From Verrucomicrobiales bacterium (GTDB lineage Bacteria; Verrucomicrobiota; Verrucomicrobiia; Verrucomicrobiales; SLCJ01): DNA of 20,502 nucleotides. Each line of letters starts with the position of its first letter. The first letter of the stretch is position 1. Shown here piece after piece: positions 13,205 through 20,502 of this stretch. The stretch spans positions 1 to 20,502 of the forward strand of contig SLCJ01000233.1 in assembly GCA_007125835.1 (NCBI GenBank), in the 5' to 3' direction. The notes under the pieces are model-generated. The model saw only the letters and a list, made by a program, of their open reading frames with translations. It searched no databases and was not told where the DNA came from. The translations under genes and the position numbers were made by a program.

Positions 13205-14182
13205 CTAGCTGAAAGCGCGCAGAAAGCAGACTTCGATGGCGAGGGGTTCGCTGACGTTGGTTTCGAACAGGTCGCGGAGTCGTTCCATGGCTTGGATTCG
13301 CCGAAGGAGGCTGTCTTGGGATTGGTTGGTGGCTAGTTGGGAGAGGGCCTGCTTGCTGGATGGGAGGTCGAGGTGTGAGGCTGCGGCTTTGATGCGCAGG
13401 GCGTCGCCGAACCAGGAGACGATGAGTGAGTGGAGGGCGGAGCGTTCGGCGAGGTAGTCGGCGCTGGCGAGGGCCTTGATGGCCATTTCGCGTTCGTCGA
13501 GCCAGTTGCCGGCGCCGGTGGTTTTCTGGTAGCGTTCCTTTTCCTCCTTGATTTGCTTTTTGGCCCGGGTGTCCATTTCTTCTTTGATCTCAGCAAGGAG
13601 ACTGGCGAAATAGCGGGCGAGAGTGAGGGCGGAGCGTGCTCCGGGCTTTTCCAGGGTGCCGAAGCGGGCGAGATGGGCGAGCAGGCGTCCGGCGCGTGAG
13701 TTGGGCTCGGGCTCCTGCCAGGCGGGGGCGTGGAGACCGAGTTCGATACAGCGCGAAAGGATGGTGGTGAGGAGGGTTTCGGGGCGGGCGGAGAGCAGCA
13801 GGATGAGGCTGTCGGGTGGTGGTTCTTCGAGGGTGCGGAGGAAGGTGTTTTGCGCCTGTTCGTTCATGCGGTCGGCATCGACGATGACGATGATTTTGAG
13901 GCGTCCGCCGGTGGAGAGGCGAAGTTTTTCTTGAACGTCGTGGATTTGTTCGTTGCGGATGCGGCGGGAGACGGAAGCCGGGCGGACGACGAAAACCTGG
14001 TGTCGCACGGTTTCCTCGAGGCTTTCGGTTTCCGGGAAGGAGAGGAGGCGAGCGGCGAGGCGAGCGGCGAAGGCCTGCTTGCCGGCGCCGGCGGCGCCGG
14101 TGACGAGGTAGGCGTGGGCGAGGCGGCCGCGTTGGCGGGCCTCCTCCATTTTGGCGAGGGCTTGGTCAGGGGAGAAGGCCAT
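13205..14182 (-). CDS. holB: DNA polymerase III delta' subunit-like clamp-loader protein
   Basis: The 325-residue AAA+ protein fits HolB, the delta' subunit that helps load the sliding clamp. Visible: RLAHAYLVTGAAGAGKQAFA with a P-loop-like GAAGAGK (29-35), VDADRMNEQAQNTFLRTLEEPPP (Walker B-like and delta' signature) and ARPETLLTTILSRC (SRC motif, 143-145). The residue after the P-loop lysine is Gln instead of Thr/Ser, so ATP is probably not bound productively, as known for delta'. The four zinc-binding cysteines of E. coli HolB are absent; only two cysteines (145, 319) exist. The C-terminal collar is helical. ATG 14182 overlaps the last 17 bases of tmk, which points to translational coupling, and tmk-holB is a common gene pair. 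The frame continues upstream through tmk only as a shadow. Confidence 0.88.
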   Translation of the reverse strand: MAFSPDQALAKMEEARQRGRLAHAYLVTGAAGAGKQAFAARLAARLLSFPETESLEETVRHQVFVVRPASVSRRIRNEQIHDVQEKLRLSTGGRLKIIVIVDADRMNEQAQNTFLRTLEEPPPDSLILLLSARPETLLTTILSRCIELGLHAPAWQEPEPNSRAGRLLAHLARFGTLEKPGARSALTLARYFASLLAEIKEEMDTRAKKQIKEEKERYQKTTGAGNWLDEREMAIKALASADYLAERSALHSLIVSWFGDALRIKAAASHLDLPSSKQALSQLATNQSQDSLLRRIQAMERLRDLFETNVSEPLAIEVCFLRAFS

Positions 14183-14813
14183 GGAAGCGTTGGCGTAGGT
14201 GCTGCCGGATCGCGGCTTGCACGGATTCCGGGGGTGACGAGGCGTCGAGGACGTGGAAGCGCCTGGGTTCGGAACGGGCGAGTTCGAGATAGCCGTTGCG
14301 CACGAGTTGGAAGAATCCGTCGTCCTCGCGTTCGAGGCGGTCGGGTGTCTCGCCGCGGGCTGCAAGTCGGGTGCGTGATTCGGAGACGTCGAGATCGAGG
14401 AGAAAGGTGGTGTCTGGAGTGACGCCGTTGGTGGCGAGGCGGTTGATGGCGGTAATGGTGTCGGCGGGTATGCCGCGGGCGATTCCTTGATAGACGGTGG
14501 TGGAATCGACAAAGCGGTCGGCGAGGACGACGGTTCCCGGGGTGGCGAGGGCTGGGGCAATGACCTGGCGGACAAGTTGGGCTCGGCTGGCGGAGAAGAG
14601 GAGCAGTTCGCTTTCCGGGCACATTCCCTCGCCGCTGACGGCGTGTTTGAGCAGGTGCCGGATTTCCTCGCCCAAGGGGGTGCCACCCGGTTCCCGGAGC
14701 ACGACCACGTTGTGGCCCGAGCTTTGGAGTTCCTGGCGGAGGGAGGCGATCTGAGTGCTTTTTCCGCACCCTTCGGAGCCTTCGAAACTGAGAAACAGGC
14801 CACGGTTCTTCAT
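14166..14813 (-). CDS. tmk: Thymidylate kinase
   Basis: The 215-residue protein is a complete dTMP kinase, converting dTMP to dTDP for DNA synthesis. It has the P-loop FEGSEGCGKSTQ (Lys18), LREPGGTPLGEEIR (dTMP-binding region, 39-52), the DRF motif in LADRFVDSTTVYQG (Asp99, Arg100) and the helical lid region around LEREDDGFFQLVRNGYLELA. The start MKNRGLFLSFEG at ATG 14813 is family-typical. It overlaps holB by 17 bp and lies 95 bp downstream of the M15-type peptidase gene on the same strand, so an operon of three genes is possible. Confidence 0.96.
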   Translation of the reverse strand: MKNRGLFLSFEGSEGCGKSTQIASLRQELQSSGHNVVVLREPGGTPLGEEIRHLLKHAVSGEGMCPESELLLFSASRAQLVRQVIAPALATPGTVVLADRFVDSTTVYQGIARGIPADTITAINRLATNGVTPDTTFLLDLDVSESRTRLAARGETPDRLEREDDGFFQLVRNGYLELARSEPRRFHVLDASSPPESVQAAIRQHLRQRFHGLLP

Positions 14814-14908
14814 GATTGGCAGGCTTCCTCATAGCGCAGGCCGGGCCTGCTGCCAACAGCCAATCACGGAGCCAACCGGGAAAATTCCACCGGCTTCCGG
14901 CGCGCGCA

Positions 14909-15532
14909 TTACCAATCGACGTTCTGTCGGCGGGTATCGATATGGACGAAGCTGCCGTAGCGACCGATGCCACCGGTGAAAAGCCCGCGGTTGCGGAGGC
15001 GGCGAAGTTCGGCGGCGGCGCGAGACGGGGGGATGCTGAATCGTAGGTCGATGGCGATGTTGCGGGTGTGCATCGAGTTTCGGGCAGCTCCTGGGCAGCG
15101 GGCGTTGTAGGCGGGGGAGCGATAGACCGAGAGCACACCTGTGATCTCGCAGCGCATCTCACGGGCGGCGCGGTCGGCGACTTTGAGGACCGGCACGATG
15201 TCCCGCCACATTGATTTCGGGGGAACGGTGTTGGAGACGCCACCGCGTTGGCGGTGGTGGGCACTGATGATTTCGTCGACGGAGATCCGGCGCAGGCGGA
15301 GGCGTTGAAGAAATCGGTGGTATTCGCCCTCGAAGGGATTGGATGGGGCAAAAGAGGCTCCCTCGGCGAGGCCCGGGAGACCGGCAAGGCATCCCCCGGC
15401 GAGTGCGAGTCCTGCTTTGTTCAGGAATCCGCGGCGGCCGAACTGCTGAGTTGCGGGGAGGAGGGAGGAGGAGCCGTCGGCCGACTCCGTGATCAGGGGC
15501 GAAAGATTCTGGTGGGTGTCTGTTTCAGCCAC
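14909..15532 (-). CDS. Tat-exported YcbK-type (DUF882, M15-like) murein peptidase
   Basis: The 207-residue protein has an N-terminal twin-arginine signal: FGRRGFLNKAGLALAGGCLAG (Arg33-Arg34), hydrophobic stretch 40-55. The mature part matches the M15 zinc peptidase pattern of the YcbK/DUF882 group: SVYRSPAYNARCPGAARNSMH with His155, AIDLR with Asp162, and FVHID with His197, the likely zinc ligands. Relatives cut or are thought to cut peptidoglycan peptide bonds in the periplasm, so folded export with metal bound makes sense. ATG 15532 gives an unusually long (32-residue) region before the RR pair; a later internal start is unlikely because no ATG lies between. It is upstream of tmk (95-bp gap) and divergent from the DUF368 gene. 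A terminator-like hairpin lies just upstream of its start. Confidence 0.85.
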   Translation of the reverse strand: MAETDTHQNLSPLITESADGSSSLLPATQQFGRRGFLNKAGLALAGGCLAGLPGLAEGASFAPSNPFEGEYHRFLQRLRLRRISVDEIISAHHRQRGGVSNTVPPKSMWRDIVPVLKVADRAAREMRCEITGVLSVYRSPAYNARCPGAARNSMHTRNIAIDLRFSIPPSRAAAELRRLRNRGLFTGGIGRYGSFVHIDTRRQNVDW

Positions 15533-15559
15533 GGGAAGAGAGGATTCCGGATTGCTTGA

Positions 15560-15600
15560 TTAAAAAAAAGGGCGGGGTGCCCGGACTGGCAAACCGCCCC
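15560..15600 (-). terminator. Terminator-like hairpin in front of the M15 peptidase gene (possible attenuator)
   Basis: On the minus strand GGGCGG and CCGCCC, with an inner TGCC/GGCA pairing, form a stem-loop followed by eight T residues (complement of 15562-15569). It ends about 30 bp before ATG 15532 and points towards that gene. No gene on the minus strand lies upstream to be terminated, so it may end a short leader RNA or antisense transcript. Confidence 0.6.
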
Positions 15601-15684
15601 ATTGGAGTGAGACGCGGGGAATGAACCACAGATGAAATGGTCTTCAAGGAATTTTTTGAAATTTTTTGAAAGGAGGAAATCAGC

Positions 15685-15784
15685 GTGAAAATTCAGTGTG
15701 AAATCAGAGACCCGGACTTGATTTGGAGATTTTCGCATGTAGCATCCGCAGGTTCTGGTCCCGAGGAGGGCCCGAAGGACGCGA
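15685..15784 (+). other. Possible leader ORF with strong ribosome site
   Basis: AAAGGAGG (15669-15676) lies eight bases before GTG 15685, the best Shine-Dalgarno/start combination of this gap. The frame runs MKIQCEIRDPDLIWRFSHVAS and continues to 15921, overlapping the DUF368 gene in another frame. The first 33 codons lie before that gene. No similarity is recognised; it may be a leader peptide or chance. Confidence 0.25.
15718..15745 (+). promoter_or_regulatory. Possible promoter of the DUF368 gene
   Basis: TTGATT (15718-15723), 16-bp spacer, TAGCAT (15740-15745). The start site would lie about 30 bp before ATG 15785. If used, the possible leader ORF at 15685 would not be on this transcript. 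Confidence 0.35.
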
Positions 15785-16702
15785 ATGAAGGCATTGATTG
15801 TGCAGTTTTGTATCGGGATGATGATGGGGGCGGCGAATGTGATTCCCGGCGTGTCGGGAGGCACGGTTGCGTTCATCACGGGCATATTCGAGCGCTTGGT
15901 GGCGGCGTTGAAGTCAATTGATGCGGAGGCGCTCAGATTGTTTGCGAGGGGGCGCTTCGCCGCGCTGTTGCGGCATGTGGATTTTGCGTTTCTGGCGGCG
16001 CTGGGGGGCGGGGTGGTGGTGGCACTGCTGACGTTGGCGCGGGTTTTCGAGTGGGCGTTGGAGCGGCATGAGGTTCCGGTGTTTGCTTTCTTTTTCGGGC
16101 TGATCGCGGCTTCTGTTCCGGTGGTGGGGAGGATGGTCAAGCGCTGGGGGGCAGCCCATACGGCAATGTTTCTCGTGGGGACCGGGGCTGCGGCGAGCCT
16201 TGCGTTCCTGTCTCCGGCATCGGAGAATGCGGCGTTCCCTTACTTGTTACTCTGCGGGGTGGCTGCTTTTGCTTCGATGATTATTCCCGGGCTTTCGGGT
16301 TCGCTTGTGCTGTTGCTGATGGGCAACTACGCGCTGGTTTTGCGTGCCGTGAACGAGCGGGACCTCGGGATCCTGATGCCGGTGGCGGTGGGAGCGGTGG
16401 TCGGATTGGTCGCCCTGTCCCGGCTGTTGAACTGGCTGTTCCGGCGCTTCCACGATCTGGCCGTGGCCTTGATCACGGGATTTGTGGCTGGGTCGTTGCT
16501 GACGATCTGGCCGTGGAAGGAAGTGGCGCGGAGCGAGTGGATCGAGGTGGGAGAGCGTGTGGAGGAAAAGATTCTGGCTTATCGCTGGCTGGTTCCGGAG
16601 ATGGATGGTGCATTCTTGGTGGCTTTGCTGGCGATGGGAGCGGGTGTGGTGATCGTGCTGGCCACGGAGTGGGGGTTCGGGCGGGGGCGCGGAAAGAGGT
16701 GA
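15785..16702 (+). CDS. popT: DUF368 membrane protein (PopT-type polyprenyl phosphate transporter)
   Basis: The 305-residue polytopic membrane protein has the DUF368 signature. The N-terminal half has GAANVIPGVSGGTVAFITGI (15-34) and the second half repeats it as ASMIIPGLSGSLVLLLMGNY (163-182), reflecting an inverted internal duplication. About eight hydrophobic segments are visible. Members of this family were shown in Vibrio cholerae and other bacteria to return undecaprenyl phosphate to the cytoplasmic face of the inner membrane, so the lipid carrier can be reused for peptidoglycan and surface polysaccharides. ATG 15785 is preceded by GGAGGGCCCGAAGGACGCG, with GAAGGA as a usable ribosome site. 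It is divergent from the M15 peptidase gene and converges with the lipocalin-fold gene, leaving 21 bp. Confidence 0.9.
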   Translation: MKALIVQFCIGMMMGAANVIPGVSGGTVAFITGIFERLVAALKSIDAEALRLFARGRFAALLRHVDFAFLAALGGGVVVALLTLARVFEWALERHEVPVFAFFFGLIAASVPVVGRMVKRWGAAHTAMFLVGTGAAASLAFLSPASENAAFPYLLLCGVAAFASMIIPGLSGSLVLLLMGNYALVLRAVNERDLGILMPVAVGAVVGLVALSRLLNWLFRRFHDLAVALITGFVAGSLLTIWPWKEVARSEWIEVGERVEEKILAYRWLVPEMDGAFLVALLAMGAGVVIVLATEWGFGRGRGKR

Positions 16703-16723
16703 ATTGCCCGGAGTTGGGCGGGA

Positions 16724-17890
16724 TCAGTCGTCTGAGAGCGCGCGAATTGGTTCCGCGTATCCGGTGAGTTCCATGTAGCCGCGCCCGGTGGTGTTTCCGG
16801 ATTCGTCGGAGAAGCGGATGGAGCCTTCGTAGTAAGAGATGGGTTGCAGGGCCAGTTCCTGGGCTTCCTGCGTGGCCTCGATGACGATGTGGATTTGCTC
16901 GGAGGGGATGTCGAGTCGCCAGCGGATTGGGTAGCGGCCGCCTGTTTCGGGGCTGGTCCAGTGATCGAGCGGGGTGAGGGAGTATTGGGAAGCGACGAGC
17001 GGGCGTGTCGTGCCGTCGGTGAGGCGCAGGGTGCCATGGGAGAGGGGCTCGATGTCTCCGTCGTCGAGGCGGATTTGGTAGACCATGAGGTTGCGGCCGT
17101 CGTCAAACTGAAGCGCGAACCAGTCCCAGCCTTTTTGATTGGAAGCGAGCTGATTGCTGCCCCACTCGCGATCGAGCCAGGCGGTGCCGCGCACGATGTG
17201 AGGGCTGCCGTCGAGGGTGATGGTGCCTTCGGTATCAAGTCGCGGCAGGGTGTAGTAGAACGAGGCATTTCCGTGGCCCGGCCCTTTGCGTGAGAATCCG
17301 GCATCGCCGTGGAAAATGGGGCCGAATTGGGCGCGCAGTTCAAGGTCCATGCCGTGGCCGTCAAAATCAGCGCGCACGGCGAAATTGTGTAAGCCAATTC
17401 GCTCGACTTCCCAACTCGCCACGCGGGCGAGCAGGGCGGTAGTGTCGGGGTCTTGATCACTTTCCTGGAATGAGGGGAAGTCGAGCCCGCCCAGGGCACC
17501 CCGCTCCATTACCTGGTCATAGAGAAAGCGCATCTCGCTGGGAAGGGAGAGCGCCGCATGGCCGAAGCCGAAGGCATCGACGAGCCAACGTGAGTCTTTG
17601 GCCTGCTCTCCCGGGCGTCGCACACCCTGGCGGAAAAGAGTGAACTGAAATCCCACATTTTCGCCTACCCTTGGGCCCTCCACAATCTCCAGATTGCCGG
17701 TGAAATACCACCACTCGGTGCGGAATCCCGGGTGTGCGTGATGGTCTTCGGGGAAGGAGAACTCGCGCGGCGCGGTGGCGAAAAGCCATTCCGGCTGGGG
17801 CGTAGTGGATTCTGGGGTGCTGTGGCAGACAGGCCCTGTAGCGAGGAAAATGACGAAAAGCGCCAAGGTGCGTTGGAAGCGTGTATTCAT
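16724..17890 (-). CDS. Secreted AttH/CrtC-like lipocalin-fold protein
   Basis: The 388-residue protein begins with a signal peptide (MNTRFQRTLALFVIFLATGPVCHS). A cysteine follows, but the residues before it do not form a proper lipobox. The mature part has the AttH/CrtC-like hallmarks: FRTEWWYFTGNLE (Trp60-Trp61) near the start, FQFTLFRQG, and in the second half VRGTAWLDREWGSNQL then GWDWFALQFDDGRNLMVYQIR. This is a double lipocalin-like beta barrel. Homologues were once called carotenoid hydratase or secreted hydrolase; enzyme activity is not established for this branch. It lies 18 bp downstream of the FtsX-type permease gene, an arrangement known from attEFGH-type loci, so it probably works with that transporter on the outer face of the membrane. 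ATG 17890 is preferred over TTG 17896. Confidence 0.87.
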   Translation of the reverse strand: MNTRFQRTLALFVIFLATGPVCHSTPESTTPQPEWLFATAPREFSFPEDHHAHPGFRTEWWYFTGNLEIVEGPRVGENVGFQFTLFRQGVRRPGEQAKDSRWLVDAFGFGHAALSLPSEMRFLYDQVMERGALGGLDFPSFQESDQDPDTTALLARVASWEVERIGLHNFAVRADFDGHGMDLELRAQFGPIFHGDAGFSRKGPGHGNASFYYTLPRLDTEGTITLDGSPHIVRGTAWLDREWGSNQLASNQKGWDWFALQFDDGRNLMVYQIRLDDGDIEPLSHGTLRLTDGTTRPLVASQYSLTPLDHWTSPETGGRYPIRWRLDIPSEQIHIVIEATQEAQELALQPISYYEGSIRFSDESGNTTGRGYMELTGYAEPIRALSDD

Positions 17891-17908
17891 GGGCAACGAG
17901 GATTGCGT

Positions 17909-20443
17909 TTATTCAAAGCGCAGGCCGCCGGCTGCGGGAGCGCGTCCGGCTTTCCATGCGGGATACGTGCCGGCTGCGGCAGCTGCGGCGGTGATCCAGA
18001 CGGGGATCCATACCAGGGCGGGCCAGTCTGGGAGCAGGGGGATGGTCCAGCCGAACCAAGCGGGATTGACGACGCCGACGAGAATCCATGCGAGGGCCAG
18101 GCCGCAGACAATGCCGACCAGCGACGAGGCCAGACCGATCCATGCCGCTTGCACGAGGTGGCTGGCGATGACTTGGCGCTGGCTCGCGCCAAGTGCGCGC
18201 AGCAGGCTGATTTCGCGTTGGCGCTCGGCGACCAAAGCCAGAAGTGCGAGCACGACTCCTGCGATGGCAACGAAAAGGGCGATTACGCGGAGGACGTTTG
18301 TGACGGCGAAGGTCTGATCGAAGATTCCAAGGATTGCACTGCGCAGGCTTCCGGGTGTGTGGAAGACAAAGGTGCCCATGTCGGCCCAGTTGTTCCGCCA
18401 CTGGGCGACCAGTGCGGAGGCATTGGCTTCCGGCGAAAGGTGGAGGGTGGCGGATTGGATCCGCGCGTCGTCCCATAGGCGGGCAAAGGTTTCGCTGTGG
18501 ATGTAGAGGCGTCCGCGGTCGTCGCTGTAATCGGTGAATGCACCTGCGATGGAGAGCGGAACCATCCCGGTTGGCGTCGGCAGGGAGACTGTACCGTCCA
18601 GCGGCCGCCGTGCGCGGAGGGACTCGCCGGCCAACAGCGCCTCTCCTGCGGCAAACTGATCGAGGGCGTTCGGCGCGTGTCCGGGGAGCAAACTGAACAT
18701 CGCCGCGCGCTCGGCAGGGATGGCAGTGAGCATGACAGGCCCGACATCCTCGATCCAGACCTCCTCCTCGCGATACTCCTGGAGCGACAACACGGCGGAA
18801 TGGTTTTTCATTTCCGCGAGCACCTCGTCGGGCAGAAATGCGTGTATGCCGAGTGTTTCGTTTGCGGCGGGGGTGATGAAAAGGTCACCGTCCAGCGAGG
18901 CGTCTACCCAAGCGGCCACGGCGTGGCGGAACGAAGATACCATGGTCACCACACCCGTGAGCATCGCGACGGCCGTCATCAGCGCGGCCATGGTCACTCC
19001 TGTGCGGTGAAACGAGCGAGCGAAGGCCTCGCTGCCGAGTGATACAGGCACACTGCCGTCGCGGTAGAGTGGCGACGCCATGCCAAGCATTCCGCGGGCG
19101 GCAATGGGTGTGAGCACGGCGAATGCGCAGAGGCAGGCAAAACATGCGACAAATGACAGCATGGGCATGTGCGCCTGAAGTGCGAGCCAGGCGGCACCAC
19201 CTGTGATGATGCCGAACGCCGCCAGCCAGAAGAGGGACAGGCCGCCGGGTTTTGGCAGATGTGTGGAGGTTGGCGGGTGGAGGGCAGCCACGGGGTCGAG
19301 GCGGGCGGCCTGCCGCGCCGGCCACCAGGCACCGGCCAACACGGCCGCGGTGCCATAGCCGGCGGCGAGGAAGAGCGACCAAGGCTCAATCCCGCCGGGA
19401 TCGACGCTCAATGTCAGGTAGCGTGACCCCAAGGTGCGCGCCACATCTCCGACCATGGCTCCGGCCAAGCGCGCTCCTAACAAAAGGCCAAGGATGACTC
19501 CCGGAATGCCGAGCACCAGCGCCTCGCCGAGGAAAACACGGGCCACCTGTCCCCGTGTGGCTCCGAGTGAGCGGAGGATGCCGATTTCCCGGCGGCGGCG
19601 GACGGTCGAAGCGGCGATGGTGTTGTAGATCAGGAAGGCACCGACGAACATCGAGACCATGGAGAGGGCGCCCAGATTAAGCTGATAGCCCCGCGCCATC
19701 TGCCGAACGTGTTGGCTCCTCGTCTCGGGGGGCGCGAGTCGGAGACCGTCGGGCAGCGCGGCGGTGTGCCGGGCGATGAATTTTTCCACCCCTCCCTCCT
19801 CGTCGAGCATGAATTGAATGGCGCTGAGCCGTCCCTCCATCCCCAGCACTTGCTGAGCCCAGCCGATGTCCATCAGGGCCACCCGGCGGAGACCTGTGCC
19901 CCGGGCCGCTCCCTCAAGCGCCTCCTGCGGGAGCACACCGGCGACGACCAGTTCCGCCCGTCCGGAAGCGGCCTCGACGATGAGCGTGTCGCCCGTTTCG
20001 AGACCAAACTCCGCAGCAAGGGGTTGCTGGAGCAGGATGCGGTTGGGTGAGCCTAGGAAAAGCTCCCAGTCGATTCGCCCCCAAACCTCTGGCAGTATGG
20101 AGGCGGTTTGAAATGGTGCAGTGGTGAAAAGATCCACGCCGATCAGTTGCAGCGTCTCGCCGGGACGGTCGGGCAGGGTGGTGTGGCCTTCGACAACTGC
20201 CGTGGCCTCGGCTGCGCCCTGCCAGTGGCGGGCGTCCGACCATATCATCTCGTCGAATCCACCGCTGCCACCGCGCATCTCGACATGGGCCCTGCCGGCG
20301 ACCATGTCGATCGTGGCCATGAACGCGCCAGTGGCCGAGCGATTGGCCGAGTGCATGGCGAGGAACGCACCCACTCCCACGGCGATGCCGAGCACGTTGC
20401 ACAAGGCGATCACGGGGTGGCGGAGCACGGAGGAAAGGATCAT
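17909..20443 (-). CDS. FtsX-type ABC transporter permease (AttF/AttG, LolCE/MacB-like)
   Basis: The 844-residue protein has about ten membrane segments: one at 8-30, a large external domain (35-250), three at 256-380, two at 400-447, one at 483-505, a second external domain (510-705) and three at 713-830. This is a duplicated FtsX layout. Both FtsX cores carry the coupling sequence next to the membrane: TVRRRREIGILRSLGATRGQV (280-300) and ERQREISLLRALGASQRQV (740-758). These permeases do not usually import solutes but move lipoproteins or work mechanically across the envelope. The partner ATPase is not in the window and would be expected just upstream (beyond 20502 on the minus strand). ATG 20443 fits, but the frame remains open to the window edge without another ATG, so the start is not fully certain. 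The AttH-like gene follows after 18 bp. Confidence 0.9.
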   Translation of the reverse strand: MILSSVLRHPVIALCNVLGIAVGVGAFLAMHSANRSATGAFMATIDMVAGRAHVEMRGGSGGFDEMIWSDARHWQGAAEATAVVEGHTTLPDRPGETLQLIGVDLFTTAPFQTASILPEVWGRIDWELFLGSPNRILLQQPLAAEFGLETGDTLIVEAASGRAELVVAGVLPQEALEGAARGTGLRRVALMDIGWAQQVLGMEGRLSAIQFMLDEEGGVEKFIARHTAALPDGLRLAPPETRSQHVRQMARGYQLNLGALSMVSMFVGAFLIYNTIAASTVRRRREIGILRSLGATRGQVARVFLGEALVLGIPGVILGLLLGARLAGAMVGDVARTLGSRYLTLSVDPGGIEPWSLFLAAGYGTAAVLAGAWWPARQAARLDPVAALHPPTSTHLPKPGGLSLFWLAAFGIITGGAAWLALQAHMPMLSFVACFACLCAFAVLTPIAARGMLGMASPLYRDGSVPVSLGSEAFARSFHRTGVTMAALMTAVAMLTGVVTMVSSFRHAVAAWVDASLDGDLFITPAANETLGIHAFLPDEVLAEMKNHSAVLSLQEYREEEVWIEDVGPVMLTAIPAERAAMFSLLPGHAPNALDQFAAGEALLAGESLRARRPLDGTVSLPTPTGMVPLSIAGAFTDYSDDRGRLYIHSETFARLWDDARIQSATLHLSPEANASALVAQWRNNWADMGTFVFHTPGSLRSAILGIFDQTFAVTNVLRVIALFVAIAGVVLALLALVAERQREISLLRALGASQRQVIASHLVQAAWIGLASSLVGIVCGLALAWILVGVVNPAWFGWTIPLLPDWPALVWIPVWITAAAAAAGTYPAWKAGRAPAAGGLRFE

Positions 20444-20502
20444 TGGGGAGTTTGGGGACAGCGGGGAGGTGGCCGGTCCTGCGGACGAGCGAAAAACGAG
20501 CG

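Noticed and set aside
13864..15387. 507-codon minus-strand frame across the peptidase, tmk and holB genes
   Set aside because: It is in a different frame from all three identified genes and is Pro/Ser/Arg-rich shadow.

Overview
The window looks like chromosomal DNA of a Gram-negative bacterium of the PVC group, most likely Verrucomicrobiota; this is inferred, not proven. Pointers are a reading frame that joins the end of an LpxC domain to FabZ and is followed directly by lpxA (lipid A synthesis), a small lysine-rich protein starting MGKQHNKVEKRRRR, a SpmA-SpmB fusion, a REP-associated transposase with hairpin repeats between genes, and high G+C. No prophage, CRISPR array, rRNA or classical IS element was seen.

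Layout. 1-1356 (+): 3' end of lpxC-fabZ, then lpxA. 1357-2526: 1.17 kb without a convincing gene, holding a ~570-bp unit bounded by 61-bp inverted repeats (1640-1700 / 2149-2209) with hexamer tracts just inside both arms, followed by a cluster of short hairpins. 2527-7637 (-): priA, a repeat-bearing gap with a partial third copy of the inverted-repeat terminus, HPr, a sugar-kinase-like phosphotransferase and a sugar nucleotidyltransferase. 7853-7927 (+): tRNA-Cys(GCA) with a promoter and a terminator-like hairpin. 8071-9015 (+): REP-associated transposase bracketed by inverted CCTGTCCCTT motifs. 9348-12319 (+): SpmAB fusion, YrbG-type Ca/Na antiporter, small unknown gene. 12430-12504 (-): tRNA-Thr(CGU). 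12739-13065 (+): lysine-rich protein with a strong terminator. 13205-15532 (-): Tat-exported M15-type peptidase, tmk and holB. 15785-16702 (+): DUF368/PopT family carrier. 16724-20443 (-): FtsX-type permease and a secreted AttH/CrtC-like lipocalin-fold protein.

Functional threads. Envelope work dominates: lipid A first steps (LpxC, FabZ, LpxA), lipid carrier recycling (DUF368), a murein peptidase-like exported protein, and an Att-like ABC export or lipoprotein-handling module. DNA replication is represented by priA, tmk and holB. The kinase/nucleotidyltransferase pair should turn a free sugar into sugar-1-phosphate and then an NDP-sugar; its substrate is unknown. HPr next to it keeps both phosphorylation sites, but no other PTS gene is visible.

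The most unusual material is non-coding: the inverted-repeat unit, the hairpin repeats probably linked to the resident transposase, the similar hairpins behind both tRNA genes, and a terminator-like hairpin in front of the M15 peptidase gene. All coordinates and motif readings were made by eye; no similarity search was run.
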